A DNA stretch of 12,276 nt from positions 1 through 12,276 of the forward strand of contig CAJPKC010000011.1 in the NCBI GenBank assembly GCA_905370255.1. The letters run 5' to 3'. The position numbers and the translations under genes were made by a program. Source of the DNA: Streptococcus oralis (GTDB lineage Bacteria; Bacillota; Bacilli; Lactobacillales; Streptococcaceae). This document shows positions 1 through 7,406 of this stretch, in pieces (within the stretch, counting starts at the first letter, position 1; every line of letters starts with the position of its first letter). The notes under the pieces are model-generated. The model ran no database searches. It saw only the letters and a program-made list of their open reading frames with translations, and was not told where the DNA came from.

Positions 1-751
1 CTACAAGGTAACCATTGATGCCTGGTGGGTTATCGTGGATCTTGTAGTCTTCCAATTTGACAGGAGAAGTGGTTGCGATAGGGTGCGCGATAACAAACGC
101 TACGTTTTCTGGCAAGCGTGAAGTTGGAGTCAAGATAACAGGCAAACCGTCGATAACACCAACTTGTCCTTTAAACGCTACTTCTTGACCGAGGTCAGAG
201 TTCTTCACGAATGATGGATCAAGTTTGATAAGTTTGTAGAATTCTGGAGAAACGTGGAGCTTGCGTCCTTCTTCCGGTACAAGCGCATCAGTCAATTTAA
301 CTTGACCGTCAAGCACTGCTTCATACGCGTTGTTCTTAGTTACTGCGCCAGTTTTAACGTTGGCTGTGTCAGCACCAGCAACGACTTTGCCGAAACGGTA
401 AGTATCCACTTCTGGGATAATCACTTCTGAAAGTTGACGGGCAAGGGCTTTGCCTGCTTCCATAGCTCCGTTTGTATCTTGGACTGAACGTTTGTCAATC
501 GTGAAAGTGAATGAACGGTCTTTAGTAAGTGTCAACGTTTGGACGTTGTTTTCAAGTTCGGCTGCCGTACCGTAACGGGTGTTACCGGTAAGCGCGTAGT
601 CGTTCATTGCTGTTGTTGGGATTGAGTAAACTTTAACAGTGTCTACACCGGTAAAGTCGTAGTCAGAGTTGACGATACCAGTCGAGAGGGCTTCTTTGGT
701 AAAGCGCTCATCTACTTTAGCATCAAATTTAGCTGCATAGTTAATAGTCAT
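1..751 (-). CDS. Major capsid protein (3' end off the window)
   Basis: The frame is open from the ATG at 749-751 to the left edge, giving 250 residues with no stop, so the C-terminus lies outside the window. The protein begins MTINYAAKFDAKVDERF and continues with a DFTGVDTVKVYSIPT stretch and a TLTKDRSFTFTIDKRS stretch. These match my memory of major capsid proteins in Firmicute siphophages whose heads also use a GP20 scaffold. It would form the icosahedral shell. Position supports this: the gene sits 27 bases after the scaffold gene, the usual order. A GTAGGA-like ribosome site precedes the ATG by about 8 bases. Codons look strongly biased towards a small preferred set, as expected for an abundant structural protein. 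The fold (HK97-like) is inferred from the family, not seen. Confidence 0.85.
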   Translation of the reverse strand, partial: MTINYAAKFDAKVDERFTKEALSTGIVNSDYDFTGVDTVKVYSIPTTAMNDYALTGNTRYGTAAELENNVQTLTLTKDRSFTFTIDKRSVQDTNGAMEAGKALARQLSEVIIPEVDTYRFGKVVAGADTANVKTGAVTKNNAYEAVLDGQVKLTDALVPEEGRKLHVSPEFYKLIKLDPSFVKNSDLGQEVAFKGQVGVIDGLPVILTPTSRLPENVAFVIAHPIATTSPVKLEDYKIHDNPPGINGYLV

Positions 752-778
752 ATAGGCTTATCCTACTTTCTTTTATTT

Positions 779-1348
779 TTAAATGCTGTCAAAGCCAGCA
801 AATAGAGCTTTATCTTCCGGGCTGAGGTCACTATCACCACCAGCGGACGGATTGCCACCAAGCGCGAACTTTGGCTGTGGTTCTTGTGGTTCTTCCTTTG
901 TTACGAAAAGGTAAGGGCTTGATTCCTTTAGACCGTTGATAGTTTCTTCTAGTTTCGGCTTGCCATCTTCTGCAAGCTCGATCTTGTCAAGATCAATAAA
1001 CTTCATAAGGTCCTCGGAGTTATGCGCTCCCACGTCTTTCAAAGCTAAAGCAACCGCGTTGGTTTTCTTAACTTGCGCAAGGTTCGCTTCACTATCTGTC
1101 TTATAGCTTTCAAATTGAGCTTGTAAGTCTGCCAGTTGTTTCTTGGCTTCTTCACTAGCTCCCTCTTTGGCTTGTAAGTCTTTGATAGCTTGGTCCCGTT
1201 GTTCAAGTTGTGTTTTCAAGCTGTCGTTTTCTGCTTGCACCTCAGACTTGGCTTCTTTGATTGCTGACCCGTACGCTGCCATAATGCGCTCAATAGTTTC
1301 CTTGTCTTCGATACCTGCATCAACTAACATCTCACGTTTTAAACTCAT
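779..1348 (-). CDS. Phage scaffold protein, GP20 family
   Basis: This 189-aa protein starts MSLKREMLVDAG. Residues about 25-95 are rich in Glu, Lys, Gln and Ala with a spacing that suggests a long coiled coil. A more ordered segment near 100-150 contains ALKDVGAHNSEDLMKFID. The tail is acidic and Pro/Gly-rich. This layout fits the phage minor structural protein GP20 family, which acts as the internal scaffold during procapsid assembly and directly precedes the major capsid gene, as here. The frame stays open upstream to 1465. I chose the ATG at 1346-1348 because a strong AGGAAGGAG site lies 8 bases before it, and the upstream part of the frame runs through a structured leader. Translation may be controlled by that leader (see 1357-1487). 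Confidence 0.85.
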   Translation of the reverse strand: MSLKREMLVDAGIEDKETIERIMAAYGSAIKEAKSEVQAENDSLKTQLEQRDQAIKDLQAKEGASEEAKKQLADLQAQFESYKTDSEANLAQVKKTNAVALALKDVGAHNSEDLMKFIDLDKIELAEDGKPKLEETINGLKESSPYLFVTKEEPQEPQPKFALGGNPSAGGDSDLSPEDKALFAGFDSI

Positions 1349-1356
1349 GTCTAAAA

Positions 1357-1365
1357 CTCCTTCCT
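1357..1365 (-). promoter_or_regulatory. Ribosome binding site of the scaffold gene
   Basis: On the minus strand this reads AGGAAGGAG, 8 bases before ATG 1346-1348. It decides the scaffold start against the longer open frame. It can pair with a CTCCTTTT stretch in a leader loop (1450-1457) over eight positions, two of them G-U. Confidence 0.8.
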
Positions 1366-1487
1366 GTTTTACGTCCAGTAGACGATTTTGGCGGTTTACG
1401 TCCGCCAACGAAAGCGCCCAGCGGGTAACGATCCCGCAAGAGGTAAGAAAAAAGGAGGAAATCACCTCTTATCCAGATAATGGGCGC
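1357..1487 (-). ncRNA. Structured leader RNA ahead of the scaffold gene (possible cis-regulatory element)
   Basis: Complementary arms are visible by eye. An outer stem pairs 1414-1420 with 1481-1487 (7 bp, GCGCCCA/TGGGCGC). Inside it are two contiguous hairpins: 1438-1444 with 1464-1470 (7 bp, 19-nt loop) and 1421-1425 with 1433-1437 (5 bp, 7-nt loop). After the outer stem, reading the transcript, comes a 7-bp hairpin, 1388-1394 with 1402-1408. Last is a weak 3-bp hairpin, 1364-1366 with 1376-1378, which touches the ribosome site. The stems abut with few unpaired bases, as in a junction RNA. I recall candidate RNA motifs named GP20-a and GP20-b described upstream of GP20 phage genes; membership here is untested. 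Strand is assigned from the operon direction; the stems alone do not fix it. Confidence 0.6.
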
Positions 1488-1494
1488 AAAATAA

Positions 1495-1513
1495 AAAGGC
1501 TATAAAAGCCTTT
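1495..1513 (-). terminator. Weak terminator-like hairpin after the 40-aa gene
   Basis: AAAGGCT (1495-1501) pairs with AGCCTTT (1507-1513) around a 5-nt loop. On the minus strand it is followed by TTATTTT. The stem is AT-rich at its base and the T tract is interrupted, so any termination is probably partial. It overlaps the last codon and stop of the 40-aa gene and lies just before the structured leader, so it could tune read-through into scaffold and capsid genes. Confidence 0.45.
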
Positions 1514-1634
1514 ATTCTTCCATACCGCTTACAAAACCTTCGAAAGCTGCCCGCGATATATCTTTTTGACGTTCCAAAAATGTTTTTTTCTTTCTAAACA
1601 AAATCTTTTCCAAAAATTTAACAGCCTTATTCAT
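1512..1634 (-). CDS. Small phage protein of 40 aa
   Basis: An ATG at 1632-1634 opens a 40-codon frame ending in TAA at 1512-1514. The start overlaps the stop of the minor capsid gene in the arrangement ATGAATAA. A very good ribosome site (AAAAGGAG) lies 9 bases before the ATG, inside the 3' end of that gene. The protein begins MNKAVKFLEKILF and is then basic (RKKKTF), so it is a short, probably helical, positively charged peptide. No signal peptide or clear membrane segment is visible. I do not recognise a family. Its place between minor capsid protein and scaffold suggests a head-related or regulatory role, which is inference. Translation would be coupled to the upstream gene. Confidence 0.65.
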   Translation of the reverse strand: MNKAVKFLEKILFRKKKTFLERQKDISRAAFEGFVSGMEE

Positions 1635-2799
1635 CAGCGTTTTCTCCTTTTGGTTTGTAATACCTTTCCCTCGCATAGTCACGACGCAAGAAAGGCTTGT
1701 CCGCGATATAATCTCGCAAGGTTGCCTGTTGGTCTCTGATTTTGGTTTTAAACTTGCTGATAAGTTCCTGGTCGCCTAACTTCTCGGCAACGTGTAGCTT
1801 CTCTTTTGACTTGCGAATAGCTCTCTCGTATGCCCTTTGTTTAGATTGCGCATTAGCATTTCTAATCGCTTCTTCTTGTGTGATATTCTTAACGTCCGGC
1901 CCTAGTTCTGGTAGTTCGTTGATACCAGGCACAAAAGGAGTAAGCATGTGTCCGCAGTTAATACCCAAACAACCTCCAGGAGTTCCGTAGCCATGATCTG
2001 CAAGCGATAGAATACTAATACCGTGTTCTTCCCTTGCTTCGCCATAGGTTACAATATGATGCTGTAAGGGAGCGCAAGCCTCGCGGGCCGTTGCCTTTTT
2101 AGAATAATAAAAGGTATCAATACCCAGCTCGTCCGCTGGCATGGTGCGCATCTCTCGGTAGCTTCGCATGACCGTAGTTTTAATAACAGTTCTAGCGTAG
2201 TTGTCCACTTTCCAGTAGTGGCCACCTCGGTCAATAAAACCTTTAAAGCCTATCTCTTGCCATTTCATGACGGTTTGAGATACAGCCTTGTCATGCGTGA
2301 CTAGACCAACCACTTGACGAGCTACGACTTCCTGGACCATTTGACGGTATACATCTGTAACGATGCCTGGAAGCGTGGTATTAATCAAGTTACTAATATC
2401 GCCGTGCGACTGTTCGAAATACCCAGCAAGTAACTCCTGCGCGTGCTTAGAATCGCCAAAATCACCACCCCCGAGGTCGTCTATGAGCTGTTCTTTGGTC
2501 GTCTGATAGATTTTAAAGCCCTCGTCCTCAATGACCTTTCTGAGCTGTTCACGGCCTATTTTAGAGTAACGGGAGATTGTGTCCAGGTTCTGCTCATTTA
2601 ACATGTGCATCTGGCTCATTCGCTCTAACTGCCAGATATACGGGTTGTCTGCCAGTGATTCAGCACCGCGCTCTAAAAGCCTGTCAATAACCTCGTCGAA
2701 TAGGTCACGCGCCATTTGATGATAGATATCACCGACTTGTGAAGCGCGCAACTCTAACTGCTCCTCGTTAAACAATACCGGATACTTGTTACGCGCCAT
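1627..2799 (-). CDS. Phage minor capsid protein 2
   Basis: The protein has 390 residues. The N-terminal part is helical and charged. The C-terminal half holds a TYYSKKATAREAC-like region (from about 230) and a Gly/Cys-rich stretch at about 270-284, with GGCLGINCGH followed by PFVPG. The Cys-x-x-x-x-Cys-x-His cluster and its flanks are typical of the phage minor capsid protein 2 family, which sits beside the portal and is thought to be present in a few copies in the head. Residues after 300 are again charged and helical. The start at ATG 2797-2799 lies 4 bases after the portal stop, with a GGAG site inside the end of the portal gene. This position between portal and scaffold is standard for this head type. 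The exact role in the head is not shown by the sequence. Confidence 0.88.
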   Translation of the reverse strand: MARNKYPVLFNEEQLELRASQVGDIYHQMARDLFDEVIDRLLERGAESLADNPYIWQLERMSQMHMLNEQNLDTISRYSKIGREQLRKVIEDEGFKIYQTTKEQLIDDLGGGDFGDSKHAQELLAGYFEQSHGDISNLINTTLPGIVTDVYRQMVQEVVARQVVGLVTHDKAVSQTVMKWQEIGFKGFIDRGGHYWKVDNYARTVIKTTVMRSYREMRTMPADELGIDTFYYSKKATAREACAPLQHHIVTYGEAREEHGISILSLADHGYGTPGGCLGINCGHMLTPFVPGINELPELGPDVKNITQEEAIRNANAQSKQRAYERAIRKSKEKLHVAEKLGDQELISKFKTKIRDQQATLRDYIADKPFLRRDYARERYYKPKGENADE

Positions 2800-2803
2800 T
2801 TAC

Positions 2804-4312
2804 TCACTCTCCATAAATATCAACTTCGCTCGTGCTACGCTCTAGCTCCATGCTTTCTGCTGTTTCCTTTTTGATATCCGCAAGCATTTGTGCAGCTTCC
2901 TTATCTGACAAGCCCAGCGCTTTAGATATAGCGTACTGCTTACTAACAAGGCCACTTAACAAGGCTTTAGCGTAGTAGTCAAGCTCGTTATTCTTGTCAA
3001 CAAAGACACCATCATCAAGGTTTACCGTGATATCGTTCATCTCTGGAATAGGACCGCTATACAAGCCGTATAGCTTACCAATCTCACAAATAGAGATCAC
3101 AAGCTCTTTGATAGACTGATCTACAAGGCTCACGATACTGTTTCTTAACTGATATGTATCAGAGTTTTCGGATACAACCTCGGTCGCAGTCTTCATGCTC
3201 TTACCGTCAAACGTAAACATTCCAGGCGATACTCCAACCTGCATCTCAAACAACGCAAGGCCCTCATTGATTGCCTTGATGTAGTCGTCTGACCGGATAG
3301 GAGTAGTAAGGTCTGTGATGTTGATTGGTGTATCTTTCCCGCCGTCAATCTGCTCATAGACGTTTTGCTCTGGATCAAATTCGCGCGTGACTAGATCGGT
3401 ATCTCCGTGATGGTCAAAACCAATCCGGACAGTTTGGTCTGGTACTAACACGCGCCGTTGACCCATGCGCACTTCCCACTTAAACTCGTCATAAGTGGTA
3501 TTGATAAAGTCAATAGTACTCTTAGCATTATCAAAGATAGACAGGCCAAGCGGGCTGTTAATATCTTTGTTATTCATGCCAGGAGGTTTTAGGTAAGTAA
3601 ATAACGGACGTGTAAGCCCGTCAAGCGTTACTTCTTCCTCAAGGTCCTCGTATACCTCGGATAGTGGCACACGGTCACCAACGCGCTCCTTTTCACTCGA
3701 ACGGTACAGTTCATTAGTGATTGTGTATTTTTTATCCTTGGTCCACTCATGCAACTCAACCAAAGTATAGTAGATTGTTTCTTTTCCTACTGTCTTTTGG
3801 CTCTTATTGATAATCGCTGCAGAAGATACGTCCTGCGTATTGGACTGTAACGGATAAAAAACAGGGGCTTGAACAAATGAAATCTTGATCTTATCGTCAT
3901 CAACGTAAGGACGCATAGCAAGACCACCAAGCGCAAGACAGCTCTCAAGGTATCGCTCAAAGTTCTTATTAAAGCGGTCATTCAGCAAGACTGATTGAAT
4001 GAACTCGTTTGTCGTTCCATTCGCAACGCTTATCTCTGCCTGCTCATTGAATACCAGGCTGGCGATCTTCTTACAAGCCGTGCGAGCGATAGGCAAGTGG
4101 TTTCGTGTCCGCTGTTTATCAACGCGGTTTGAATTGCGGTAACGGATAGGGTCCCACTTACTCTGATAGTATTTTAAGTTCTTCTGGATACGATCGTATT
4201 CGTCCTTGTTAATTGCAATTTTAGGATGTTCTGTGATATTGCCTAATGATTGGCTTGTCATTACATATTTACCCCTCTTAAATATATTTCTTATTGATTG
4301 TAAGATACTCAT
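2804..4312 (-). CDS. Portal protein, SPP1 gp6-like
   Basis: This 502-aa protein has the size and layout of the SPP1 gp6-like portal family. A conserved N-terminal region (residues about 70-93) contains NHLPIARTACKKIASLVF. Mid-protein segments RPLFTYLKPPG and SPLGLSIFDNA are typical, and the region near 370-400 contains a FDGKSMKTATEV run. Portal subunits form the dodecameric ring at one head vertex through which DNA enters and exits, and they dock the terminase. The acidic C-terminus (STSEVDIYGE) is common. ATG 4310-4312 has an AAAGG site 6 bases before it and lies 12 bases after the terminase stop. A second in-frame ATG at codon 18, preceded by GAGGGG, is a possible alternative start. Confidence 0.9.
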   Translation of the reverse strand: MSILQSIRNIFKRGKYVMTSQSLGNITEHPKIAINKDEYDRIQKNLKYYQSKWDPIRYRNSNRVDKQRTRNHLPIARTACKKIASLVFNEQAEISVANGTTNEFIQSVLLNDRFNKNFERYLESCLALGGLAMRPYVDDDKIKISFVQAPVFYPLQSNTQDVSSAAIINKSQKTVGKETIYYTLVELHEWTKDKKYTITNELYRSSEKERVGDRVPLSEVYEDLEEEVTLDGLTRPLFTYLKPPGMNNKDINSPLGLSIFDNAKSTIDFINTTYDEFKWEVRMGQRRVLVPDQTVRIGFDHHGDTDLVTREFDPEQNVYEQIDGGKDTPINITDLTTPIRSDDYIKAINEGLALFEMQVGVSPGMFTFDGKSMKTATEVVSENSDTYQLRNSIVSLVDQSIKELVISICEIGKLYGLYSGPIPEMNDITVNLDDGVFVDKNNELDYYAKALLSGLVSKQYAISKALGLSDKEAAQMLADIKKETAESMELERSTSEVDIYGE

Positions 4313-4324
4313 TTCAAACCTTTC

Positions 4325-5674
4325 TTAGGCTTTTAATCTTAATAATTGTGCGTTATCAACGACCATGTACTGGAACGCGTCGCAAGTGTGATCGTCCTCT
4401 TTAATGACTTTCGGGTCGTCGTCCTTGACCGATTTCTCGTCCCACTGATAGCGTTTATGCTCCTCAATAAAATACTTGAGGTTGTTTTCCGTTGGAAAAT
4501 AATAAAAACGGCCATTCGCAAGGAGCGACTGGACGTACTCTGTCATTATGATTTTCTTCTTCTTGGCCACTGGGTGCCAGCGAATACCAAAGTCCTCTAA
4601 ATACTGGTTTCTCAATGCTCCCTCCGCGCTATCTATCGTCATTTCAATTACTGGTACATTCGGATATTTCTGCGTTTGTTTAACCACAAAGTCGTGAAGC
4701 TCTTTAGATAATACGCTCGGAGCTTTCTTTTTGACCTTGCCAGCCGGGCTGTAGTAGTAGTTATCCACAAGATAGAGATTGGATCTGTTAGTCACAACCG
4801 CGTGCAAGCAAGTAGTTGCTGACTGTTGGTGTCCTGTATCTGCTGCGAATAACTGACCTATGACACGCTCACCGTCCGGTATCTTGTCTACGCGTTTAAA
4901 CAAATCTATGTTATACACGTTTGTACCAAGGCCAACCGGCTCACCCAGGTATAAATACCTGTAGTAGTCGTAGTCGTTGGTCTTGATACGTTCTATCTCG
5001 TCCAGCATTTGATCGGTCACAAAACCAAGCTCATCATCAAGATAGCTTGACTCATGTATCAAATACTTCTCAGCCGTTCGCAATGAATCAACCCACTCAT
5101 TGATCCAGTTATACGGGTTACGCGGTGGGTTGTACGACCAGAAGAATTGCACGAATGGATAGTCCGGGTGTTTTTGACGCATAAAAGTACTGTTTGACTG
5201 GTCGAACTCTTCGGAGTCAGCAAACTCGGCTGCTTCCTCGTACCATACCGCAATAACCTTTCCGACCTCATTCGATTTCAGTTTCTGGAAATCGTCCTGG
5301 CCGTAGAAGTGGAACGTCGATCCTGTCCGTCTATGTACGATCTTATAAGGGCTTTTAGTCCGCTTGAACTGATTAGCCATGCCAAACTTATCAAGCGCCC
5401 AGATTATCTTCTTATAGACGCTATCAAAGATTGTGTTACCAACCTTCCGGACAATAATGATCTCTACGCATTGCCCCTTGGTTATCGCTTTAATCATCAT
5501 AAAAACAAGCAAGAGAGCAACGACCGATGACTTAAACGAGTTACGACCACCCTTTAAAATATTATAAGGTTTTGCTGACCGCCACACGCTGTAAAACTTA
5601 GGATTGATCTCTTTACTGAGTTTTATAGTTGGCTTAGTCGTTTGGGATATCGTCGATGATGAGGATTGACTCAT
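4325..5674 (-). CDS. terL: Terminase large subunit (packaging ATPase and nuclease)
   Basis: With the chosen start the protein has 449 residues. An ATPase domain shows a Walker A-like motif GGRNSFKS (42-49), a Walker B stretch IAVWYEEA (141-148) with the catalytic Glu, and a coupling-type motif YNPPR (181-185). The nuclease domain follows, with acidic residues at LFAADTG (D279), TIDSAEG (D348) and EDDHTCDAF (D427, D428, D432). This is the motor that cuts concatemeric DNA and pumps it through the portal. The gene overlaps the small terminase gene by 41 bases. I chose ATG 5672-5674 because GGAGGT lies 7 bases before it. The frame also has two upstream GTG codons, but they fall within or against that site. 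Confidence 0.95.
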   Translation of the reverse strand: MSQSSSSTISQTTKPTIKLSKEINPKFYSVWRSAKPYNILKGGRNSFKSSVVALLLVFMMIKAITKGQCVEIIIVRKVGNTIFDSVYKKIIWALDKFGMANQFKRTKSPYKIVHRRTGSTFHFYGQDDFQKLKSNEVGKVIAVWYEEAAEFADSEEFDQSNSTFMRQKHPDYPFVQFFWSYNPPRNPYNWINEWVDSLRTAEKYLIHESSYLDDELGFVTDQMLDEIERIKTNDYDYYRYLYLGEPVGLGTNVYNIDLFKRVDKIPDGERVIGQLFAADTGHQQSATTCLHAVVTNRSNLYLVDNYYYSPAGKVKKKAPSVLSKELHDFVVKQTQKYPNVPVIEMTIDSAEGALRNQYLEDFGIRWHPVAKKKKIIMTEYVQSLLANGRFYYFPTENNLKYFIEEHKRYQWDEKSVKDDDPKVIKEDDHTCDAFQYMVVDNAQLLRLKA

Positions 5675-6080
5675 CAGCACCACCTCCCGCCTCGTCTAAT
5701 GCTTGGGCCTTACGTTTGTTCTCAAGCTCAAGAGACTTGATACGTGCTTTCTGTTCTTTCTTATCAAGCGTATCCTTGGCACCCTCGCTGTTTACTATCT
5801 TAGATATCAACTCCATGTGACGCGAGCTACCTTTTAAGGCTTTTTGCATTGCTACCAAAAGGAGAGCTGACTCGTAATCGTCCTCAAAACCCATGTCCTG
5901 TAGTACTCTAGAGAGCTGAGGATTCGAAACTTTGGAAACAAGTAGAGCCTCAAGCGTCTTTTTCATGTTCGCTTTTCTTTTGCGTGCCTTACCGGAAGCG
6001 ATACCCGCTTTTCTTGCATTCGCTCGGCGTTCTTCGGGCGTTCGCTGTTCATTTGGTATTAAATTATCTGCACCAGCCAT
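5634..6080 (-). CDS. terS: Terminase small subunit (DNA recognition)
   Basis: The 148-aa protein has a basic N-terminus (residues 12-41, with RTPEERRANARKAGIASGK), a helical central part (42-90) and a C-terminal coiled-coil-like segment near 105-130, ending in the acidic ILIIDDIPND. This matches small terminase subunits that recognise the phage DNA and regulate the large subunit's ATPase and nuclease. The 41-base overlap with the large terminase gene is strong support. ATG 6078-6080 follows a GGAAGTGAGG stretch that serves as the ribosome site. The headful or cohesive-end packaging mode cannot be told from this window. Sequence divergence in this family is high, so position carries much of the weight. 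Confidence 0.85.
   Translation of the reverse strand: MAGADNLIPNEQRTPEERRANARKAGIASGKARKRKANMKKTLEALLVSKVSNPQLSRVLQDMGFEDDYESALLLVAMQKALKGSSRHMELISKIVNSEGAKDTLDKKEQKARIKSLELENKRKAQALDEAGGGADESILIIDDIPND
5682..5687 (-). promoter_or_regulatory. Ribosome binding site of the large terminase gene
   Basis: Minus-strand GGAGGT, 7 bases before ATG 5672-5674 and inside the small terminase gene. It argues for the ATG start rather than the GTG codons at 5678-5683. Confidence 0.75.
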
Positions 6081-6109
6081 CGCCTCACTTCCTTTTCAAA
6101 ATAATATTC

Positions 6110-7354
6110 TTAATTCAACTTAACAGCCGTCTGGCCGGTGTGTTCTTCCCAGCGTTGAATTGTAGCATCCACATACCGTGGGTCTAGTTCCATGCCAAAA
6201 TAGGTCCGCCCTAAATCCTCACAAACAATCATAGTCGAACCGGATCCATTAAAGCTATCAAGCACATTCCAGCCTTTTTTACTAGAGTTACGTACCAGCC
6301 GTTCAATTAATTTCAACGGCTTCATAGTAGGGTGTAAACCATTTCTTGTCGGTTTATTCTCGTTGATGATAGTGGTAGGAGAGTTTGCCTGCATACGCTC
6401 AATGTACTCAACAAGCTCTGCCTTCGTCATTTTGTTTAAATCTTCCACATCCTCAATAATAGTTGTTAAGGACCGGTCGTTCACAAAGTAATGTGCTGCG
6501 CCCTCTTTCCAGCCATACAAGCAAGGTTCATGTTTCCACTGATAATCTTGACGACCCAAAACAAGGGTGTTCTTATTCCAGATTAAACATTGACGTACTG
6601 TCCATCCGATATCCGAGCAAGCCCCCCTAAAATTGTAACCTTCCGAATCTGCGTGCCAGATATAAAATGCCCCACCTTCGCGTAGAACCGTGTCTGCAGC
6701 AAAGAACGCGTCTCTCAAAAACTTTCTGAATGATTCATTATCCATGCTGTCGTTCATAATCGTTAGAGCTTCCTCGGTTCCACCTTCATAGGCTACGTTA
6801 TACGGCGGGTCAGTAACAATCAAATCAATCTGCTGTCCGTCTACCAATTTCGCAAGCTGGTCTGGATCAGTAGAATCACCACACATAAGACGGTGCCGTC
6901 CAAGTTGGTAGATATCTCCCAGCTTCGCGATTGGTTCCTTGGTTTCTTCGACTTCAAAGTCGTCCTCTTCAACTTCGGACTCCGGCTCGTAGTAGTCAAA
7001 CCCGAAATCTTCCATGTCAATGTTCACAATACTTTCAAGCTCTGAGTTTAAAAGTTCAATGTCAAACCCAGAGTTCATAGTCAATTTATTGTGAGCTAGG
7101 ATGTAAGCGCGTTTCTGCTCATCATCCATGTGCGATAGACGAATCACTTCCACCTCGTCAAAGCCTAATTCTTTCAAGGCCTTGTACCGTCCGTGGCCCT
7201 CAATGATAACATTGTCCTCGTCAATCGCTATTGGGTCGTTATTCCCAAACTCCTGGATTGATTTCTTGATCTGCTCAATTTGTTCGCGAGGGTGTAACTT
7301 CGCATTGTTCTCATATTCAGTTATTTCTGAAATACTAATTTTCTCTATTTTCAC
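6110..7354 (-). CDS. ParB-domain / beta-class DNA adenine methyltransferase
   Basis: The protein has 414 residues from a GTG start. Residues 1-110 form a ParB/Srx-like domain with EYENNAKLHP and the nucleotide-site motif IIEGHGRYKAL (GHGR 53-56). An acidic linker (125-140) leads to the methyltransferase. Motif IV is TDPPYNV (DPPY 182-185). The SAM-binding motif I, DSFNGSGST (366-374), comes later, preceded by HPTMKPLKLIERL. The order IV then I marks the beta class, and DPPY points to N6-adenine methylation. Such phage enzymes usually lack a partner nuclease and are thought to protect phage DNA or mark it; none is seen here. GTG 7352-7354 has TTGGAG 6 bases upstream. The longer open frame to 7447 would need a TTG start without a ribosome site and would cross a terminator-like hairpin. 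Confidence 0.88.
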   Translation of the reverse strand: MKIEKISISEITEYENNAKLHPREQIEQIKKSIQEFGNNDPIAIDEDNVIIEGHGRYKALKELGFDEVEVIRLSHMDDEQKRAYILAHNKLTMNSGFDIELLNSELESIVNIDMEDFGFDYYEPESEVEEDDFEVEETKEPIAKLGDIYQLGRHRLMCGDSTDPDQLAKLVDGQQIDLIVTDPPYNVAYEGGTEEALTIMNDSMDNESFRKFLRDAFFAADTVLREGGAFYIWHADSEGYNFRGACSDIGWTVRQCLIWNKNTLVLGRQDYQWKHEPCLYGWKEGAAHYFVNDRSLTTIIEDVEDLNKMTKAELVEYIERMQANSPTTIINENKPTRNGLHPTMKPLKLIERLVRNSSKKGWNVLDSFNGSGSTMIVCEDLGRTYFGMELDPRYVDATIQRWEEHTGQTAVKLN

Positions 7355-7360
7355 TTTTAA

Positions 7361-7366
7361 CTCCAA
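7361..7366 (-). promoter_or_regulatory. Ribosome binding site of the methyltransferase gene
   Basis: Minus-strand TTGGAG, 6-7 bases before GTG 7352-7354. It decides the GTG start. It lies 5 bases after the T run of the hairpin at 7372-7400. Confidence 0.65.
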
Positions 7367-7371
7367 GCACC

Positions 7372-7400
7372 AAAAAGAGCGCACCTTAACGATGCGCGCT
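7372..7400 (-). terminator. Terminator-like GC-rich hairpin before the methyltransferase gene
   Basis: GCGCA (7379-7383) pairs with TGCGC (7393-7397) around a 9-nt loop. The pairing can be extended with a 2-nt bulge to A7378-T7400. On the minus strand the stem is followed by C and five T residues (7376-7372). This fits an intrinsic terminator of modest strength for transcripts coming through the tRNA-like region. As it sits directly before the methyltransferase ribosome site, it would act as an attenuator or a boundary between early/middle and late transcription. Confidence 0.5.
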
Positions 7401-7406
7401 TCTCGG

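Noticed and set aside
1349..1465. Extended N-terminus of the scaffold frame from 1465
   Set aside because: The extra 39 codons run through the hairpins, have no good ribosome site, and lie before a near-perfect site and ATG at 1348.
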